A stretch of 64,000 nt of DNA from Flavobacterium enshiense DK69. GTDB lineage: Bacteria > Bacteroidota > Bacteroidia > Flavobacteriales > Flavobacteriaceae. The notes under the pieces were generated by a model, which saw only the letters and a list, made by a program, of their open reading frames with translations, made no database searches and was not told the origin of the DNA. Where the stretch lies: the NCBI RefSeq assembly GCF_000498495.1, contig NZ_AVCS01000009.1:62001-126000 (forward strand), given 5' to 3'. This document shows, piece by piece, positions 36,701 to 44,511 of this stretch (its first letter is position 1; every line of letters begins with the position of its first letter). The position numbers were made by a program, and so were the translations under genes.

Positions 36701-37023
36701 GAAACAATTTTTTTCAATATCAGGGTCATCGACCAGAACATAAATAAAATAGTAAACGCACTGGAGAAAACAGAAGTCATATTGACCATCAGTGCAATTT
36801 TACCTGCGCTTGGGGCAAACATAGCGAAGAAGGCTCCTATCATTTGGAAGAGCGGTGCGCCCGGTGGGTGTCCGACTTCCAGTTTAGCGGAGGTGGCTAT
36901 ATATTCTCCACAGTCCCAGAAGCTTAATGATGGTTCTACTGTTAAGGTGTAGGTTAGAAGGGCGATGGCAAACGTAAACCATCCTAAAATGGTGTTCCAC
37001 TTTTTAAAGTTGAAAGTAGTCAT
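33781..37023 (-). CDS. DUF2723 membrane protein, putative protein O-glycosyltransferase
   Basis: A 1080-residue protein. The N-terminal half (about 1-330) has many membrane helices and the DUF2723 start: TYTLTVEPSLSFWDCGEYIA, where the Asp-Cys-Gly-Glu block matches the acidic first loop of GT-C enzymes, and GHPPGAPLFQMIGAF. A large exported middle part (about 340-550), more helices and a C-terminal soluble region with helical repeats follow. DUF2723 includes human TMEM260, shown to be a protein O-mannosyltransferase. Bacteroidota have a general O-glycosylation system for exported proteins. This makes an O-glycosyltransferase role plausible but unproven here. It is a single gene with its own terminator. 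Confidence 0.9.
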   Translation of the reverse strand: MTTFNFKKWNTILGWFTFAIALLTYTLTVEPSLSFWDCGEYIATSAKLEVGHPPGAPLFQMIGAFFAMFAPSAGKIALMVNMTSVFSSAFTILFMFWSMTLILKKIVSSHSEFNNSNAIVVLGSALVGSLAFTFTDSFWFSATEAEVYAMASLFIAILIWMGLRWEEEMHTPRGNKWLLLISLVIGLSFGVHFMALLTIPSLGLLYYFKNYEKITIKNFIIANVIMVAILFFVFKFLLPYTLGFFGKMEIFMVNSIGLPFNSGTIFAFLLIIAFFYFGLKYTRKKELPLYNTLLLCVLFVLIGFSTWLMLPIRANANVVINENKPSDAAEVLAYYNREQYGEQKTFYGPLFSETYAGLDKDKPYEDDKPNYERDYKTGKYVIVNNYVNAKSNGDDKHNGILPRMWYSDSQDARVNYMTFTEPLNFKINPEAFVDENGEMMNDEMNQMTEIAAEFRSAYTAGKIDLEGYDKFLKSYGDYLIIEKPSFGNNIKFMFEYQFGYMYWRYLLWNFVGRQNDLQGKYDSQNGNWLSGINFIDEIHLGSQENLPPDVLNNKARNTYYFLPFILAIIGMVFHAKKDLKSFYVLLALFLFTSFALKIFLNERPFEPRERDYAVVGSFYVFAMWLGFGVYAIYETVKKYLQPNVAGPVIIAVSLLAAPVLMAKENWDDHNRSDRYTAIAMAKAYLDSCEPNAILFTIGDNDTFPLWYAQEIEGYRTDIRIVNTQLFATDWYIDQMKAKAYKSEPLPIRFTHNQYVAGTRDYIIHRELTKERIPIEQFLKFIQSGDERTIETMPNGQKVQFYPTDKISIPVDKNAVISNKVVPANLNDSIVSNIDVDIKGGVIYKNRLMMLDVVANNNWKRPIYFSPGSFDDEDYIWMKEYLQLEGMVYRLVPVKTARNEESNQFEMGYLDTEKMYKNVMSWDWGNSESPNIYHDPETRKNSISYRTNMARLMEALINEGKKDKAKKVIDLAITKMPVDYFDYYRFIDPFAGGYYEIGEKAKARKLLSQLMKKYQENLMYYSTLKPTEQNDLYMDIGTDIVSYKGLLDIMKQRGDMEFYNQNKAKFNSYVKLFPLFERDME

Positions 37024-37128
37024 ATAAGATATGTCGATTTTTTCAGATTGAATTCTACTACAAAGAAACTCTTTTTTTGCATATGGAAACGTGATGGAAA
37101 AAATTTTTAATATTTTTTTGAGAAAAAT

Positions 37129-37158
37129 TTGGATTCAAAAAAATATGTACTACATTTG
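37129..37158 (+). promoter_or_regulatory. Promoter of the first tRNA-Gln gene
   Basis: TTG (37129-37131), 19 bases and TACATTTG (37151-37158) match the Bacteroidota consensus. The tRNA begins 31 bases downstream. Confidence 0.75.
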
Positions 37159-37189
37159 CACCCGCAATCACAATGATAGCGCTGGTTAT

Positions 37190-37260
37190 TGGCCTATGGT
37201 GTAATGGTAACACTCCGGTTTTTGGTACCGTCATTCAAGGTTCGAGTCCTTGTGGGCCAA
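37190..37260 (+). tRNA. tRNA-Gln (anticodon TTG), first copy
   Basis: A 71-base cloverleaf. The acceptor arm TGGCCTA pairs with TGGGCCA (one T-G pair), the D arm is GTGT/ACAC, and the anticodon loop is TTTTGGT with TTG. The T arm is CAAGG/CCTTG around TTCGAGT. The discriminator is A and CCA is not encoded. The first pair of the anticodon stem appears as a C-T mismatch in both copies. Confidence 0.95.
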
Positions 37261-37268
37261 CAAAAAAT

Positions 37269-37292
37269 CCTCTCAATCTGAGAGGTTTTTTT
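37269..37292 (+). terminator. Terminator of the first tRNA-Gln gene
   Basis: CCTCTCA pairs with TGAGAGG around a 3-base loop, followed by seven T. Confidence 0.88.
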
Positions 37293-37340
37293 ATTTCAAA
37301 ATTTTTTGAAATTTTTTTTGTTCAACGGGTCGTTCCGATT

Positions 37341-37369
37341 TTGTTTTGATTAAAATTGTAGTATATTTG
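37341..37369 (+). promoter_or_regulatory. Promoter of the second tRNA-Gln gene
   Basis: TTG (37341-37343), 18 bases and TATATTTG (37362-37369). The two tRNA copies therefore have separate promoters. Confidence 0.75.
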
Positions 37370-37399
37370 TACCCGCTATCGCAAGATGGTTTTGGTTAT

Positions 37400-37470
37400 T
37401 GGCCCATGGTGTAATGGTAACACTCCGGTTTTTGGTACCGTCATTCAAGGTTCGAGTCCTTGTGGGCCAA
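37400..37470 (+). tRNA. tRNA-Gln (anticodon TTG), second copy
   Basis: Identical to the first copy except for one acceptor-arm base (TGGCCCA here), which turns a T-G pair into C-G. Anticodon TTG, discriminator A, no encoded CCA. Confidence 0.95.
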
Positions 37471-37477
37471 CAAAAAA

Positions 37478-37505
37478 AATCCTCTCAGACAGAGAGGATT
37501 TTTTT
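37478..37505 (+). terminator. Terminator of the second tRNA-Gln gene
   Basis: AATCCTCTC pairs with GAGAGGATT around a 5-base loop, followed by T residues. Confidence 0.88.
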
Positions 37506-37530
37506 ATTTGTAATCGTATGTGAAAGTATA

Positions 37531-37563
37531 AAAAAAGCCCGTTCGGTAGGAGCGGGCTTTTTT
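37531..37563 (-). terminator. Terminator of the universal stress protein gene
   Basis: A GC-rich hairpin (AAAAAAGCCCG with CGGGCTTTTTT) lies 15 bases after the stress-protein stop. The symmetrical A and T tracts allow it to act in both directions. Confidence 0.85.
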
Positions 37564-37577
37564 ATGTTTGATATTGA

Positions 37578-38402
37578 TTAGATTTTAAAAGTTACTACTG
37601 GTCTTGCAGAGTGGTTTACCAAATCTTCGCTGATGCTTCCATTGAAGAAGTGGGCAAGCCCTCTTCTTCCGTGCGTGCTCATTCCGATTAAATCAGCATC
37701 TATGCTGTTGGCGAAATTCAAAATGCCTTTTTCTACGTTCACATCATTATAGATATGGGTGGAAAAATTGTTAAGTTGAAATTTGGCAGCGAATTCATGC
37801 ATGTTTTTCTCGGCAATCGCTGTTGATTTGAAGTTGTTTGGTGTGTTTACGCATACTAAATGTAGGTGAGCGCCAAATTTATTTGTGAAATCGACTGCTT
37901 TTGCAAAGGTTTTTGCTACTTCGTCTGAAAAATCAGAAGCAAAAACAAAATTGTTGACATTGAAATCCGGCATTTCTTGTTTAATAACCAAAACCGGGAT
38001 GTCGGATGTTCTAACTACTTTTTCTGTATTGGAGCCGATGATCATTTCTTTGAAACCGTTAACGCCATGTGAGCCCATTACGATTAAATCGATATCGTTT
38101 AATTTGCTGATATCAATAATTCCGGTAAAAGTAGAGTGGATTTTGATGATTTGAGAAACTTCAATTCCGTCTAAATAACTGATATTGGCAAGTTCTTCTA
38201 ATTTTTCTTCGGCTCTTCTTTTGAAATACATGATTTCAGGAATGTCATGGCCGTGGGATTGAGCGTCGCTTCCTTCATGTGGAAGGTCAAGCATATGTAG
38301 TAAAAAGATTTCTCCGTTATTTTTTCTGGCAATTTGTGCGGCTACTTTAAGGGCGTATTCGGCGTGGTTTGAAAAATCGGTGGGTACTAAAATTCGTTTC
38401 AT
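37578..38402 (-). CDS. Tandem-domain universal stress protein
   Basis: A 274-residue protein of two UspA domains. The first starts at RILVPTDFSNHAEYALKVA and ends with IVMGSHGVNGFKEMIIGSNTEKVV. The second starts at FVFASDFSDEVAKTFAKAV and ends with GMSTHGRRGLAHFFNGSISEDLV. The glycine-rich stretches at each end are the usual nucleotide-binding region. It may help survival under starvation or oxidative stress, but the role is not defined. It stands alone, divergent from rimP. Confidence 0.92.
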   Translation of the reverse strand: MKRILVPTDFSNHAEYALKVAAQIARKNNGEIFLLHMLDLPHEGSDAQSHGHDIPEIMYFKRRAEEKLEELANISYLDGIEVSQIIKIHSTFTGIIDISKLNDIDLIVMGSHGVNGFKEMIIGSNTEKVVRTSDIPVLVIKQEMPDFNVNNFVFASDFSDEVAKTFAKAVDFTNKFGAHLHLVCVNTPNNFKSTAIAEKNMHEFAAKFQLNNFSTHIYNDVNVEKGILNFANSIDADLIGMSTHGRRGLAHFFNGSISEDLVNHSARPVVTFKI

Positions 38403-38497
38403 AATTATAAATGTGAGAAATTCGGGTTAAAATAGTTTTTATAAAAGTATAAAATTATTTAGAATTAACAATGATTTTCAATATTTAAAAAAATTTG

Positions 38498-38505
38498 TAT
38501 ATTTG
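38498..38505 (+). promoter_or_regulatory. Promoter -7 box of rimP-nusA-infB
   Basis: TATATTTG matches the consensus exactly and lies 64 bases before the rimP start. No good -33 TTG is visible. Confidence 0.65.
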
Positions 38506-38534
38506 CACAGTTATTTATTAGCGAACTAAATAAT

Positions 38535-38560
38535 GAGGCACGCCATGCGTGCCTCTTTTT
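38535..38560 (+). promoter_or_regulatory. Terminator-like hairpin in the rimP leader
   Basis: GAGGCACGC (38535-38543) pairs perfectly with GCGTGCCTC (38547-38555) around a 3-base loop, followed by five T. It has the form of an intrinsic terminator. It lies after the -7 box and ends 8 bases before the rimP start, so it could attenuate the operon or control initiation. Confidence 0.75.
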
Positions 38561-38568
38561 ATACAAAT

Positions 38569-39033
38569 ATGACATTTAAAGAAAAAGTAAGTGATATTCT
38601 AGGGGAAGCTTTGGAGCAAAAGCCTTCTCTTTTTCTGATCGACCTGGCAATTACCGATGCATTCAAAATTATCGTAACTTTAGATGGTGATAACGGAGTG
38701 ACACTTCAGGATTGCATTGATGTTAGCAGGGTTGTGGAAAACGGCCTGGACAGGGAAGAGCAGGATTTTTCACTGGAGGTGGCTTCGGCAGGTGCGACAT
38801 CACCTTTGCGAATGCCGAGACAGTTTAAAAAGAATATCGGAAGAAAGTTGAAAGTAACTACCGCTGCAGAAAAAATCGAAGCGAATATTACCGATGCAAA
38901 TGATGAGTTCATTGTTTTGGAATGGACGGCCAGGGAGCCAAAGCAAATTGGCAAAGGAAAAGAGACTGTTCAGAAAAGAGCAGAAATAAAATACGAAGAT
39001 ATTAAAGAAGCAATTGTTATAATAACATTTTAA
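38569..39033 (+). CDS. rimP: Ribosome maturation factor RimP
   Basis: RimP is needed for late steps of 30S subunit assembly. The 154-residue protein starts at [15 protein letters not shown] (38569), after the hairpin. A longer frame would run through the hairpin. The [33 protein letters not shown] block, [13 protein letters not shown] and [11 protein letters not shown] match the family. The stop is 13 bases from nusA. The order rimP-nusA-infB is widely conserved. Confidence 0.93.
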   Translation: MTFKEKVSDILGEALEQKPSLFLIDLAITDAFKIIVTLDGDNGVTLQDCIDVSRVVENGLDREEQDFSLEVASAGATSPLRMPRQFKKNIGRKLKVTTAAEKIEANITDANDEFIVLEWTAREPKQIGKGKETVQKRAEIKYEDIKEAIVIITF

Positions 39034-39046
39034 ATAGAGAGTTGGT

Positions 39047-40291
39047 ATGGAGAATATTGCATTAATCGAGTCGTTTTCAGAGTTTAAAGACGATAAACTA
39101 ATCGATAGAGTTACCTTAATGGCGATTTTAGAAGATGTGTTTAGAAATGCATTGAAAAAGAAATACGGTTCAGATGATAACTTCGATATCATTATCAATC
39201 CTGATAAAGGGGATATGGAAATCTGGAGAAATCGTGTGGTGGTTGCTGATGGTGAAGTAGAGGATGAAAATTCTGAAATCTCATTGTCAGAAGCCAGAAA
39301 GATCGAACCGGATTTTGAAGTGGGTGAGGATGTTTCTGAAGAAGTGAAATTAATACAATTGGGTAGAAGAGCGATTTTGGCTTTGCGTCAAAACCTGATT
39401 TCTAAAATCCACGAACACGATAATACCAATCTTTATAAACAATTTAAAGATTTAATTGGCGATATTTACACGGCAGAAGTTCATCATGTTCGTCCAAAAG
39501 CTGTAATTTTGGTAGATGATGAAGGAAACGAGATCGTATTGCCGAAAGAAAAACAGATACCGTCTGACTTCTTCCGTAAAGGGGATAACGTTCGCGGAAT
39601 CATTGAAAACGTTGAATTGAAAGGAAACAAGCCTCAGATCATTATGTCAAGAACATCTGAGAAATTCCTTGAAAAATTATTCGAACAGGAAATTCCTGAG
39701 GTATTCGATGGTTTGATCACGGTTAAGAAAGTAGTTAGGATTCCGGGTGAAAAAGCAAAAGTAGCTGTGGATTCTTATGATGACCGTATCGATCCGGTGG
39801 GAGCTTGTGTTGGTATGAAAGGTTCCCGTATCCACGGAATTGTTCGTGAATTAGGAAACGAAAATATCGACGTTATCAACTATACGAGCAATACGCAATT
39901 ATATATTACAAGAGCATTGAGCCCTGCAAAGGTTTCTTCGGTTAAAATCGATGAAGATAAAAAGTCAGCAGAGGTGTTCTTGAAATTAGAAGAGGTGTCT
40001 AAAGCAATCGGACGTGGCGGACATAATATTAAATTAGCCGGTTTATTAACAGGTTATGAATTGGATGTTATCCGTGAAGGAAACATTGCTGAAGAAGAGG
40101 ATGATGTTGAATTGACAGAATTCTCAGACGAGATTGACGGATGGGTTATCGAAGAGTTTGCGAAAATTGGCTTGGATACAGCAAGAAGCGTGCTGAAACA
40201 GGATGTTGCCGATTTAGTAAGACGAACTGATCTTGAAGAAGAAACTATTTTGGATGTTATGCGAATTCTGAAGAACGAGTTCGAAGAATAA
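39047..40291 (+). CDS. nusA: Transcription termination/antitermination factor NusA
   Basis: NusA binds RNA polymerase and affects pausing, termination and antitermination. The 414-residue protein has the N-terminal polymerase-binding part (IALIESFSEFKDDKLIDRVTLMAILEDVFRNALKKKYG), an S1 domain (around residues 140-200), then KH domains with DPVGACVGMKGSRIHGIVRELGNENIDVI and a second GRGGHNIKLA. The protein ends after a short acidic region and lacks the C-terminal acidic repeats of proteobacterial NusA, as is usual in this phylum. It lies 13 bases after rimP and 51 bases before infB. Confidence 0.96.
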   Translation: MENIALIESFSEFKDDKLIDRVTLMAILEDVFRNALKKKYGSDDNFDIIINPDKGDMEIWRNRVVVADGEVEDENSEISLSEARKIEPDFEVGEDVSEEVKLIQLGRRAILALRQNLISKIHEHDNTNLYKQFKDLIGDIYTAEVHHVRPKAVILVDDEGNEIVLPKEKQIPSDFFRKGDNVRGIIENVELKGNKPQIIMSRTSEKFLEKLFEQEIPEVFDGLITVKKVVRIPGEKAKVAVDSYDDRIDPVGACVGMKGSRIHGIVRELGNENIDVINYTSNTQLYITRALSPAKVSSVKIDEDKKSAEVFLKLEEVSKAIGRGGHNIKLAGLLTGYELDVIREGNIAEEEDDVELTEFSDEIDGWVIEEFAKIGLDTARSVLKQDVADLVRRTDLEEETILDVMRILKNEFEE

Positions 40292-40342
40292 TCCACGCTA
40301 ACAACAACACAACACGCATTAAGGTAATAATAAAAAGATTAT

Positions 40343-43210
40343 ATGTCTGAAGAAAGAGTAATAAGAATTAACAAGGTTTTAAGGGAATTAAATATTTCTC
40401 TGGATAGAGCTGTGGATTATTTGAAAGATAAGGGTCATACCATCGAATCTAGTCCAAATGCTAAAATTTCTAATGAGGAATACTCTATCTTGTGCGGTCA
40501 ATTCTCTGCCGATAAAGGTAAAAAAGTTGCTTCTTTGGAGGTGAGTGAAGAAAAGAAAAAGGAAAAAGAAGCCCTTCGTATCGAGCGTGAAAGAGAAATT
40601 GAAGAAAAACGTAAGCAGGAAGAGGAAAGACAGCGCCAGGAAGTAATCAAAGCCAAAGCTTCTCTTACGGGACCAAAAGCAGTTGGTAAAATTGACTTGG
40701 AGCCCAAAAAACCGGAAGTTGTTGCTGAAACATCTTCTTCAGAAAAAATCGAAAAAACGGTTGAGCCAGTTGCTGAAAAAGTAGTTGAAAAACCGGTTGT
40801 TGAAGAAGTTCAAAAACCAGTTGAAAAAGTTCAAAAACCAGTTGAAAAAGTTGAAGAAGCTCCAAAAGTTGAGAAGACGGAGCCGGTAGAAAAAGTTGAA
40901 GCAAAACCTGCTCCAGCGACTCCAGAAGCTGCTCCTACTTCAGAACCGGTGGAGGACGAGAAAATCGAGACACAATACCAAAAACTTTCCGGTACAACTT
41001 TTACTGGTCAGACTATCGATTTGTCTCAATTCAACAAGCCTAAGAAAAAGAAAGAAGATTTCAAAAAAGATGCTACTAAGGGTGCTGCAGCTGGAACACC
41101 AGCTGGTCAGGGACAAGGTGGCGCAAACAAAAATAAAAGAAAACGTATTCCGGGTAAACCGGGTGCGCCTGGAACCGGAGCGCCGGGCCAGGGTGGTGGT
41201 GCTCAAGGCGGTGCTAACAGACCAGGAGGCGGCGGTAAATTCACGCCTAACAAACCGGGCTTCCAAAAAGGAAACCGTCCTGCTATTGTAGCTAAGGTTG
41301 AGCCTACTGAAGAAGAAGTTAAAAACCAAATTAAAGAAACTTTAGAAAGACTTCAAGGTAAAGGGAGTAAATCTAAAGCGGCTAAATATAGAAGAGACAA
41401 GCGTGATTCTCACCGTCAGAAAACAGACGACGAGCAAAGAGCGATTGAAGAAGGAAGCAAAATCCTGAAAGTAACGGAATTCGTTACCGTAGGTGAAATT
41501 GCAACGATGATGGATGTGCCTATCACTAAAGTTATCGGAACATGTATGTCGCTTGGGATCATGGTAACCATGAACCAGCGTCTGGATGCTGAAACCTTGT
41601 CTATTGTTGCCGATGAGTTTGGTTACGAAGTTGAATTCATCACTACTGATATTGAAGAAGCAATCGAGGTTGTTGAAGACAGACCGGAAGATCTGACACA
41701 CAGAGCACCAATTGTTACAGTGATGGGGCACGTTGACCACGGTAAAACATCCTTGTTGGATTATATTCGTAAAACCAATGTAATTGCAGGTGAGTCCGGA
41801 GGTATTACACAGCACATCGGAGCTTATGGAGTGGAGTTGGACAATGGTCAGGAAATCGCTTTCCTTGATACACCAGGTCACGAAGCGTTTACGGCGATGC
41901 GTGCTCGTGGAGCTCAGGTTACCGATATCGCAATTATCGTAATCGCTGCTGATGATGACATCATGCCACAAACGAAAGAGGCAATCAGTCACGCGCAAGC
42001 AGCGGGAGTTCCGTTAATTTTTGCTATCAATAAGGTAGATAAGCCACATGCTAATCCAGAAAAGATCAAAGAGCGTTTAGCAGGTATGAACTTGTTGGTG
42101 GAAGACTGGGGTGGTAAATACCAATCGCATGATATTTCTGCTAAAACAGGTTTAGGAGTTAAAGAATTATTAGAAAAAGTGTTGCTTGAAGCTGAAATTT
42201 TAGATCTTAAAGCAAATGCAAATAAACCGGCTGTCGGAACTGTAGTTGAGGCTCAGTTAGACAAAGGACGTGGTTATGTATCGACTATCCTTGTTCAGGC
42301 AGGTACACTAAAAGTTGGAGATTATGTATTGGCTGGTAAAAACCACGGAAAAGTGAAAGCGATGTTCGATGAGCGTGGCAATTCTGTGAAAGAAGCAGGG
42401 CCATCTACACCAATTTCTATCTTAGGTCTTGACGGAGCGCCTACTGCTGGTGATAAATTCAACGTATTTGAAGACGAAAGAGAAGCAAAACAAATTGCTG
42501 CAAAACGTATGCAGTTGTTACGTGAGCAATCGGTTCGTACGCAAAAACACATTACACTTGCCGAAATCGGTCGTCGTATCGCATTGGGTCAGTTTAAAGA
42601 ATTGAACATTATCCTTAAAGGAGACGTGGATGGTTCTGTTGAGGCATTATCGGATTCCTTCTCAAAATTATCAACTGAAGAAATTCAGATCAAGATTATT
42701 CACAAAGGAGTTGGGGCAATTACAGAATCAGACGTATTGTTAGCATCTGCTTCGGATGCGATCATCATCGGATTCAACGTTCGTCCGCAAGGAAATGCAA
42801 AACAACTTGCTGATAAAGAAGAAATCGATATCCGTCATTACTCAATTATCTATGATGCTATTGATGACTTGAAAGATGCGATGGAAGGTATGTTGTCTCC
42901 AGAAATGAAAGAAGAGATTACTGGTACAGCAGAAGTTCGTGAGTTGTTCAAGATTTCAAAAGTGGGTACTATTGCCGGATGTATGGTTACCGATGGAAAA
43001 GTATTCCGTAATTCTAAAATCCGCTTAATCCGCGAAGGAGTTGTTATCTATACAGGCGAATTGTTAACGTTGAAACGTTTTAAAGACGACGTGAAAGAAG
43101 TAGCCAAAGGGTATGATTGCGGTATGCAGATTAAAAACTACAATGACCTTCATGAATATGACCTGATTGAGTGCTTCCAGGAGGTTGAAGTGAAAAAGAA
43201 ACTTAAATAA
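40343..43210 (+). CDS. infB: Translation initiation factor IF-2
   Basis: IF-2 is the GTPase that places initiator tRNA in the ribosomal P site. The 955-residue protein has an N-terminal IF2_N-like part, a long charged and glycine-rich linker (about 70-330) and the C-terminal core. The GTPase motifs are GHVDHGKTSLL (G1), DTPGHEAF (G3) and NKVDKP (G4). Domain IV follows at the end. The linker contains a 21-base DNA tandem repeat (40808-40828 and 40829-40849) giving repeated V-Q-K-P-V-E-K, a likely site of length variation. It ends the operon before a strong terminator. Confidence 0.97.
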   Translation: MSEERVIRINKVLRELNISLDRAVDYLKDKGHTIESSPNAKISNEEYSILCGQFSADKGKKVASLEVSEEKKKEKEALRIEREREIEEKRKQEEERQRQEVIKAKASLTGPKAVGKIDLEPKKPEVVAETSSSEKIEKTVEPVAEKVVEKPVVEEVQKPVEKVQKPVEKVEEAPKVEKTEPVEKVEAKPAPATPEAAPTSEPVEDEKIETQYQKLSGTTFTGQTIDLSQFNKPKKKKEDFKKDATKGAAAGTPAGQGQGGANKNKRKRIPGKPGAPGTGAPGQGGGAQGGANRPGGGGKFTPNKPGFQKGNRPAIVAKVEPTEEEVKNQIKETLERLQGKGSKSKAAKYRRDKRDSHRQKTDDEQRAIEEGSKILKVTEFVTVGEIATMMDVPITKVIGTCMSLGIMVTMNQRLDAETLSIVADEFGYEVEFITTDIEEAIEVVEDRPEDLTHRAPIVTVMGHVDHGKTSLLDYIRKTNVIAGESGGITQHIGAYGVELDNGQEIAFLDTPGHEAFTAMRARGAQVTDIAIIVIAADDDIMPQTKEAISHAQAAGVPLIFAINKVDKPHANPEKIKERLAGMNLLVEDWGGKYQSHDISAKTGLGVKELLEKVLLEAEILDLKANANKPAVGTVVEAQLDKGRGYVSTILVQAGTLKVGDYVLAGKNHGKVKAMFDERGNSVKEAGPSTPISILGLDGAPTAGDKFNVFEDEREAKQIAAKRMQLLREQSVRTQKHITLAEIGRRIALGQFKELNIILKGDVDGSVEALSDSFSKLSTEEIQIKIIHKGVGAITESDVLLASASDAIIIGFNVRPQGNAKQLADKEEIDIRHYSIIYDAIDDLKDAMEGMLSPEMKEEITGTAEVRELFKISKVGTIAGCMVTDGKVFRNSKIRLIREGVVIYTGELLTLKRFKDDVKEVAKGYDCGMQIKNYNDLHEYDLIECFQEVEVKKKLK

Positions 43211-43232
43211 GTCACTATCATAATTTTATCAG

Positions 43233-43258
43233 AAATCCCGATTCGTCGGGATTTTTTT
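43233..43258 (+). terminator. Terminator of rimP-nusA-infB
   Basis: AAATCCCGA pairs with TCGGGATTT around a TTCG loop, followed by T residues. Confidence 0.92.
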
Positions 43259-43322
43259 ATTGCCATAAACGAATAGAATATGAAAAATGCTTTTATTTTT
43301 GTGTAATTAAATTCTTAAAAAA

Positions 43323-44264
43323 ATGAATAAGCTGAAATTTTGTGTTTCTTTGATTTTTTTCTTTGTCTTTACGGCTGTTTTTTCGCAGAATTATCGCGAT
43401 ACTGTTATCAATGATCTTGTCAATGTTTCATTTGGCCTCAGTAGAAAAGATAAAGTACAGTATCTGGCCGCAAAAGAGAAAGTGCTCAAACTGGAAGAGG
43501 ATTATGGCTACGAGGTTGATTTGAAGATGAAGCTTATCGACTACAGTTATATGCATAAGGATCTTGGATTCTTCAAGGAGCAACTTGAGATTTTAGTCAA
43601 AAACCATGGTTTTACAATTGCTTATATGACTGGGGGCGAATCGTATTCCGATGCAATTATGAAAGGTGAATTATCGCCGTGGTTTAAGGCAATGTATCTC
43701 AAAAATCATTTTATCTGGCTTGATAATAACTTTGAAAAGCAAATTGATCAGCGAAAATTGCATGATAACCAAATAAAAATTCAGACTATACAGTCAGTGG
43801 TGTCAAAAGTTCAAGAAACGGAGACTTTATCGGATACAGATAAAAAAGCTGTTGATTCCAAGTGTAATGAGGTTCTTTTTAGTACTGTATCTTTTTTGCA
43901 TGACCTTTGTCGTAAATACGATCAATATCCGACCGGAAAAAATTTTGCGATAGTCCAGACAAGCACTATTTCAAAGTTGTATATTAATTTAAGCATAAAA
44001 GAAAATATCGAGCGCACGTGGCTGCTTGTTGAGCCCTATATCAAAAAAAGTTATTTAAAGCATGAAACGGATTATAGCGAGTATGTTGTTTACGATGCTT
44101 TCAGTTATATTCATTTTGGTTATCAAAAATACGGATTGCTCTCAAAGGACAGTCTCCCTGCGTACCTCCGTGTCAAAACCCATATAAAAGATCTTGTTGG
44201 CGAAGTTCCTGTTGAAAACGTTTTTTTTTCGGATAAAATAAAAAGAGAATTGGGCTGGAAGTAA
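43323..44264 (+). CDS. Secreted protein of unknown function
   Basis: A 313-residue protein with a signal peptide (MNKLKFCVSLIFFFVFTAVFSQ). The rest is hydrophilic, mostly helical by eye and with no motif I recognise. It contains a region with FKEQLEILVKNHGFTIAYMTGGESYSD and LYINLSIKENIERTWLLVEPYIKKSYLKHET. No lipobox, repeat or C-terminal sorting signal is evident. A -7 box TATTTTTG lies at 43294-43301. It is flanked by infB and the YflT-like gene, both with their own terminators, so it is likely a single unit. The function cannot be inferred. Confidence 0.72.
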   Translation: MNKLKFCVSLIFFFVFTAVFSQNYRDTVINDLVNVSFGLSRKDKVQYLAAKEKVLKLEEDYGYEVDLKMKLIDYSYMHKDLGFFKEQLEILVKNHGFTIAYMTGGESYSDAIMKGELSPWFKAMYLKNHFIWLDNNFEKQIDQRKLHDNQIKIQTIQSVVSKVQETETLSDTDKKAVDSKCNEVLFSTVSFLHDLCRKYDQYPTGKNFAIVQTSTISKLYINLSIKENIERTWLLVEPYIKKSYLKHETDYSEYVVYDAFSYIHFGYQKYGLLSKDSLPAYLRVKTHIKDLVGEVPVENVFFSDKIKRELGWK

Positions 44265-44333
44265 AAAGCATGATGAAACTCCTTTTCTGATTTGAAGGAT
44301 TATGTTTTTTTAGTGACGCTGTAACTGTTTAAA

Positions 44334-44349
44334 TGGAGTGTACATTCCA
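44334..44349. promoter_or_regulatory. Near-perfect 16-base palindrome
   Basis: TGGAGTGTACATTCCA is palindromic except for one symmetric mismatch pair. It lies 163 bases before the YflT-like gene, in a gap (44265-44511) with no gene. It may be a transcription-factor site, but no family can be named. Confidence 0.35.
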
Positions 44350-44511
44350 CTTCCTGTTTTTTTCGTGGGTAAATAAAAGTAAAAGTGCGTTTGCAAGAAA
44401 AGATAGTTTGTGAAACATATAATTAAATGTCAAAAAATTGTATATAACTAATTAAAATTCATAATTTTACTATTAAATTTAGAAGGTATTGGGAACTTAA
44501 AATGTAGCGTC

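Noticed and set aside
36470..36952. 160-residue plus-strand open frame opposite the DUF2723 gene
   Set aside because: Antisense to the conserved N-terminal membrane part. No family match.
41342..41998. Long minus-strand open frame opposite infB (218 residues)
   Set aside because: It lies fully inside the IF-2 GTPase region in antisense, has no recognisable domain and no promoter. The frame is open because of codon bias on the coding strand.
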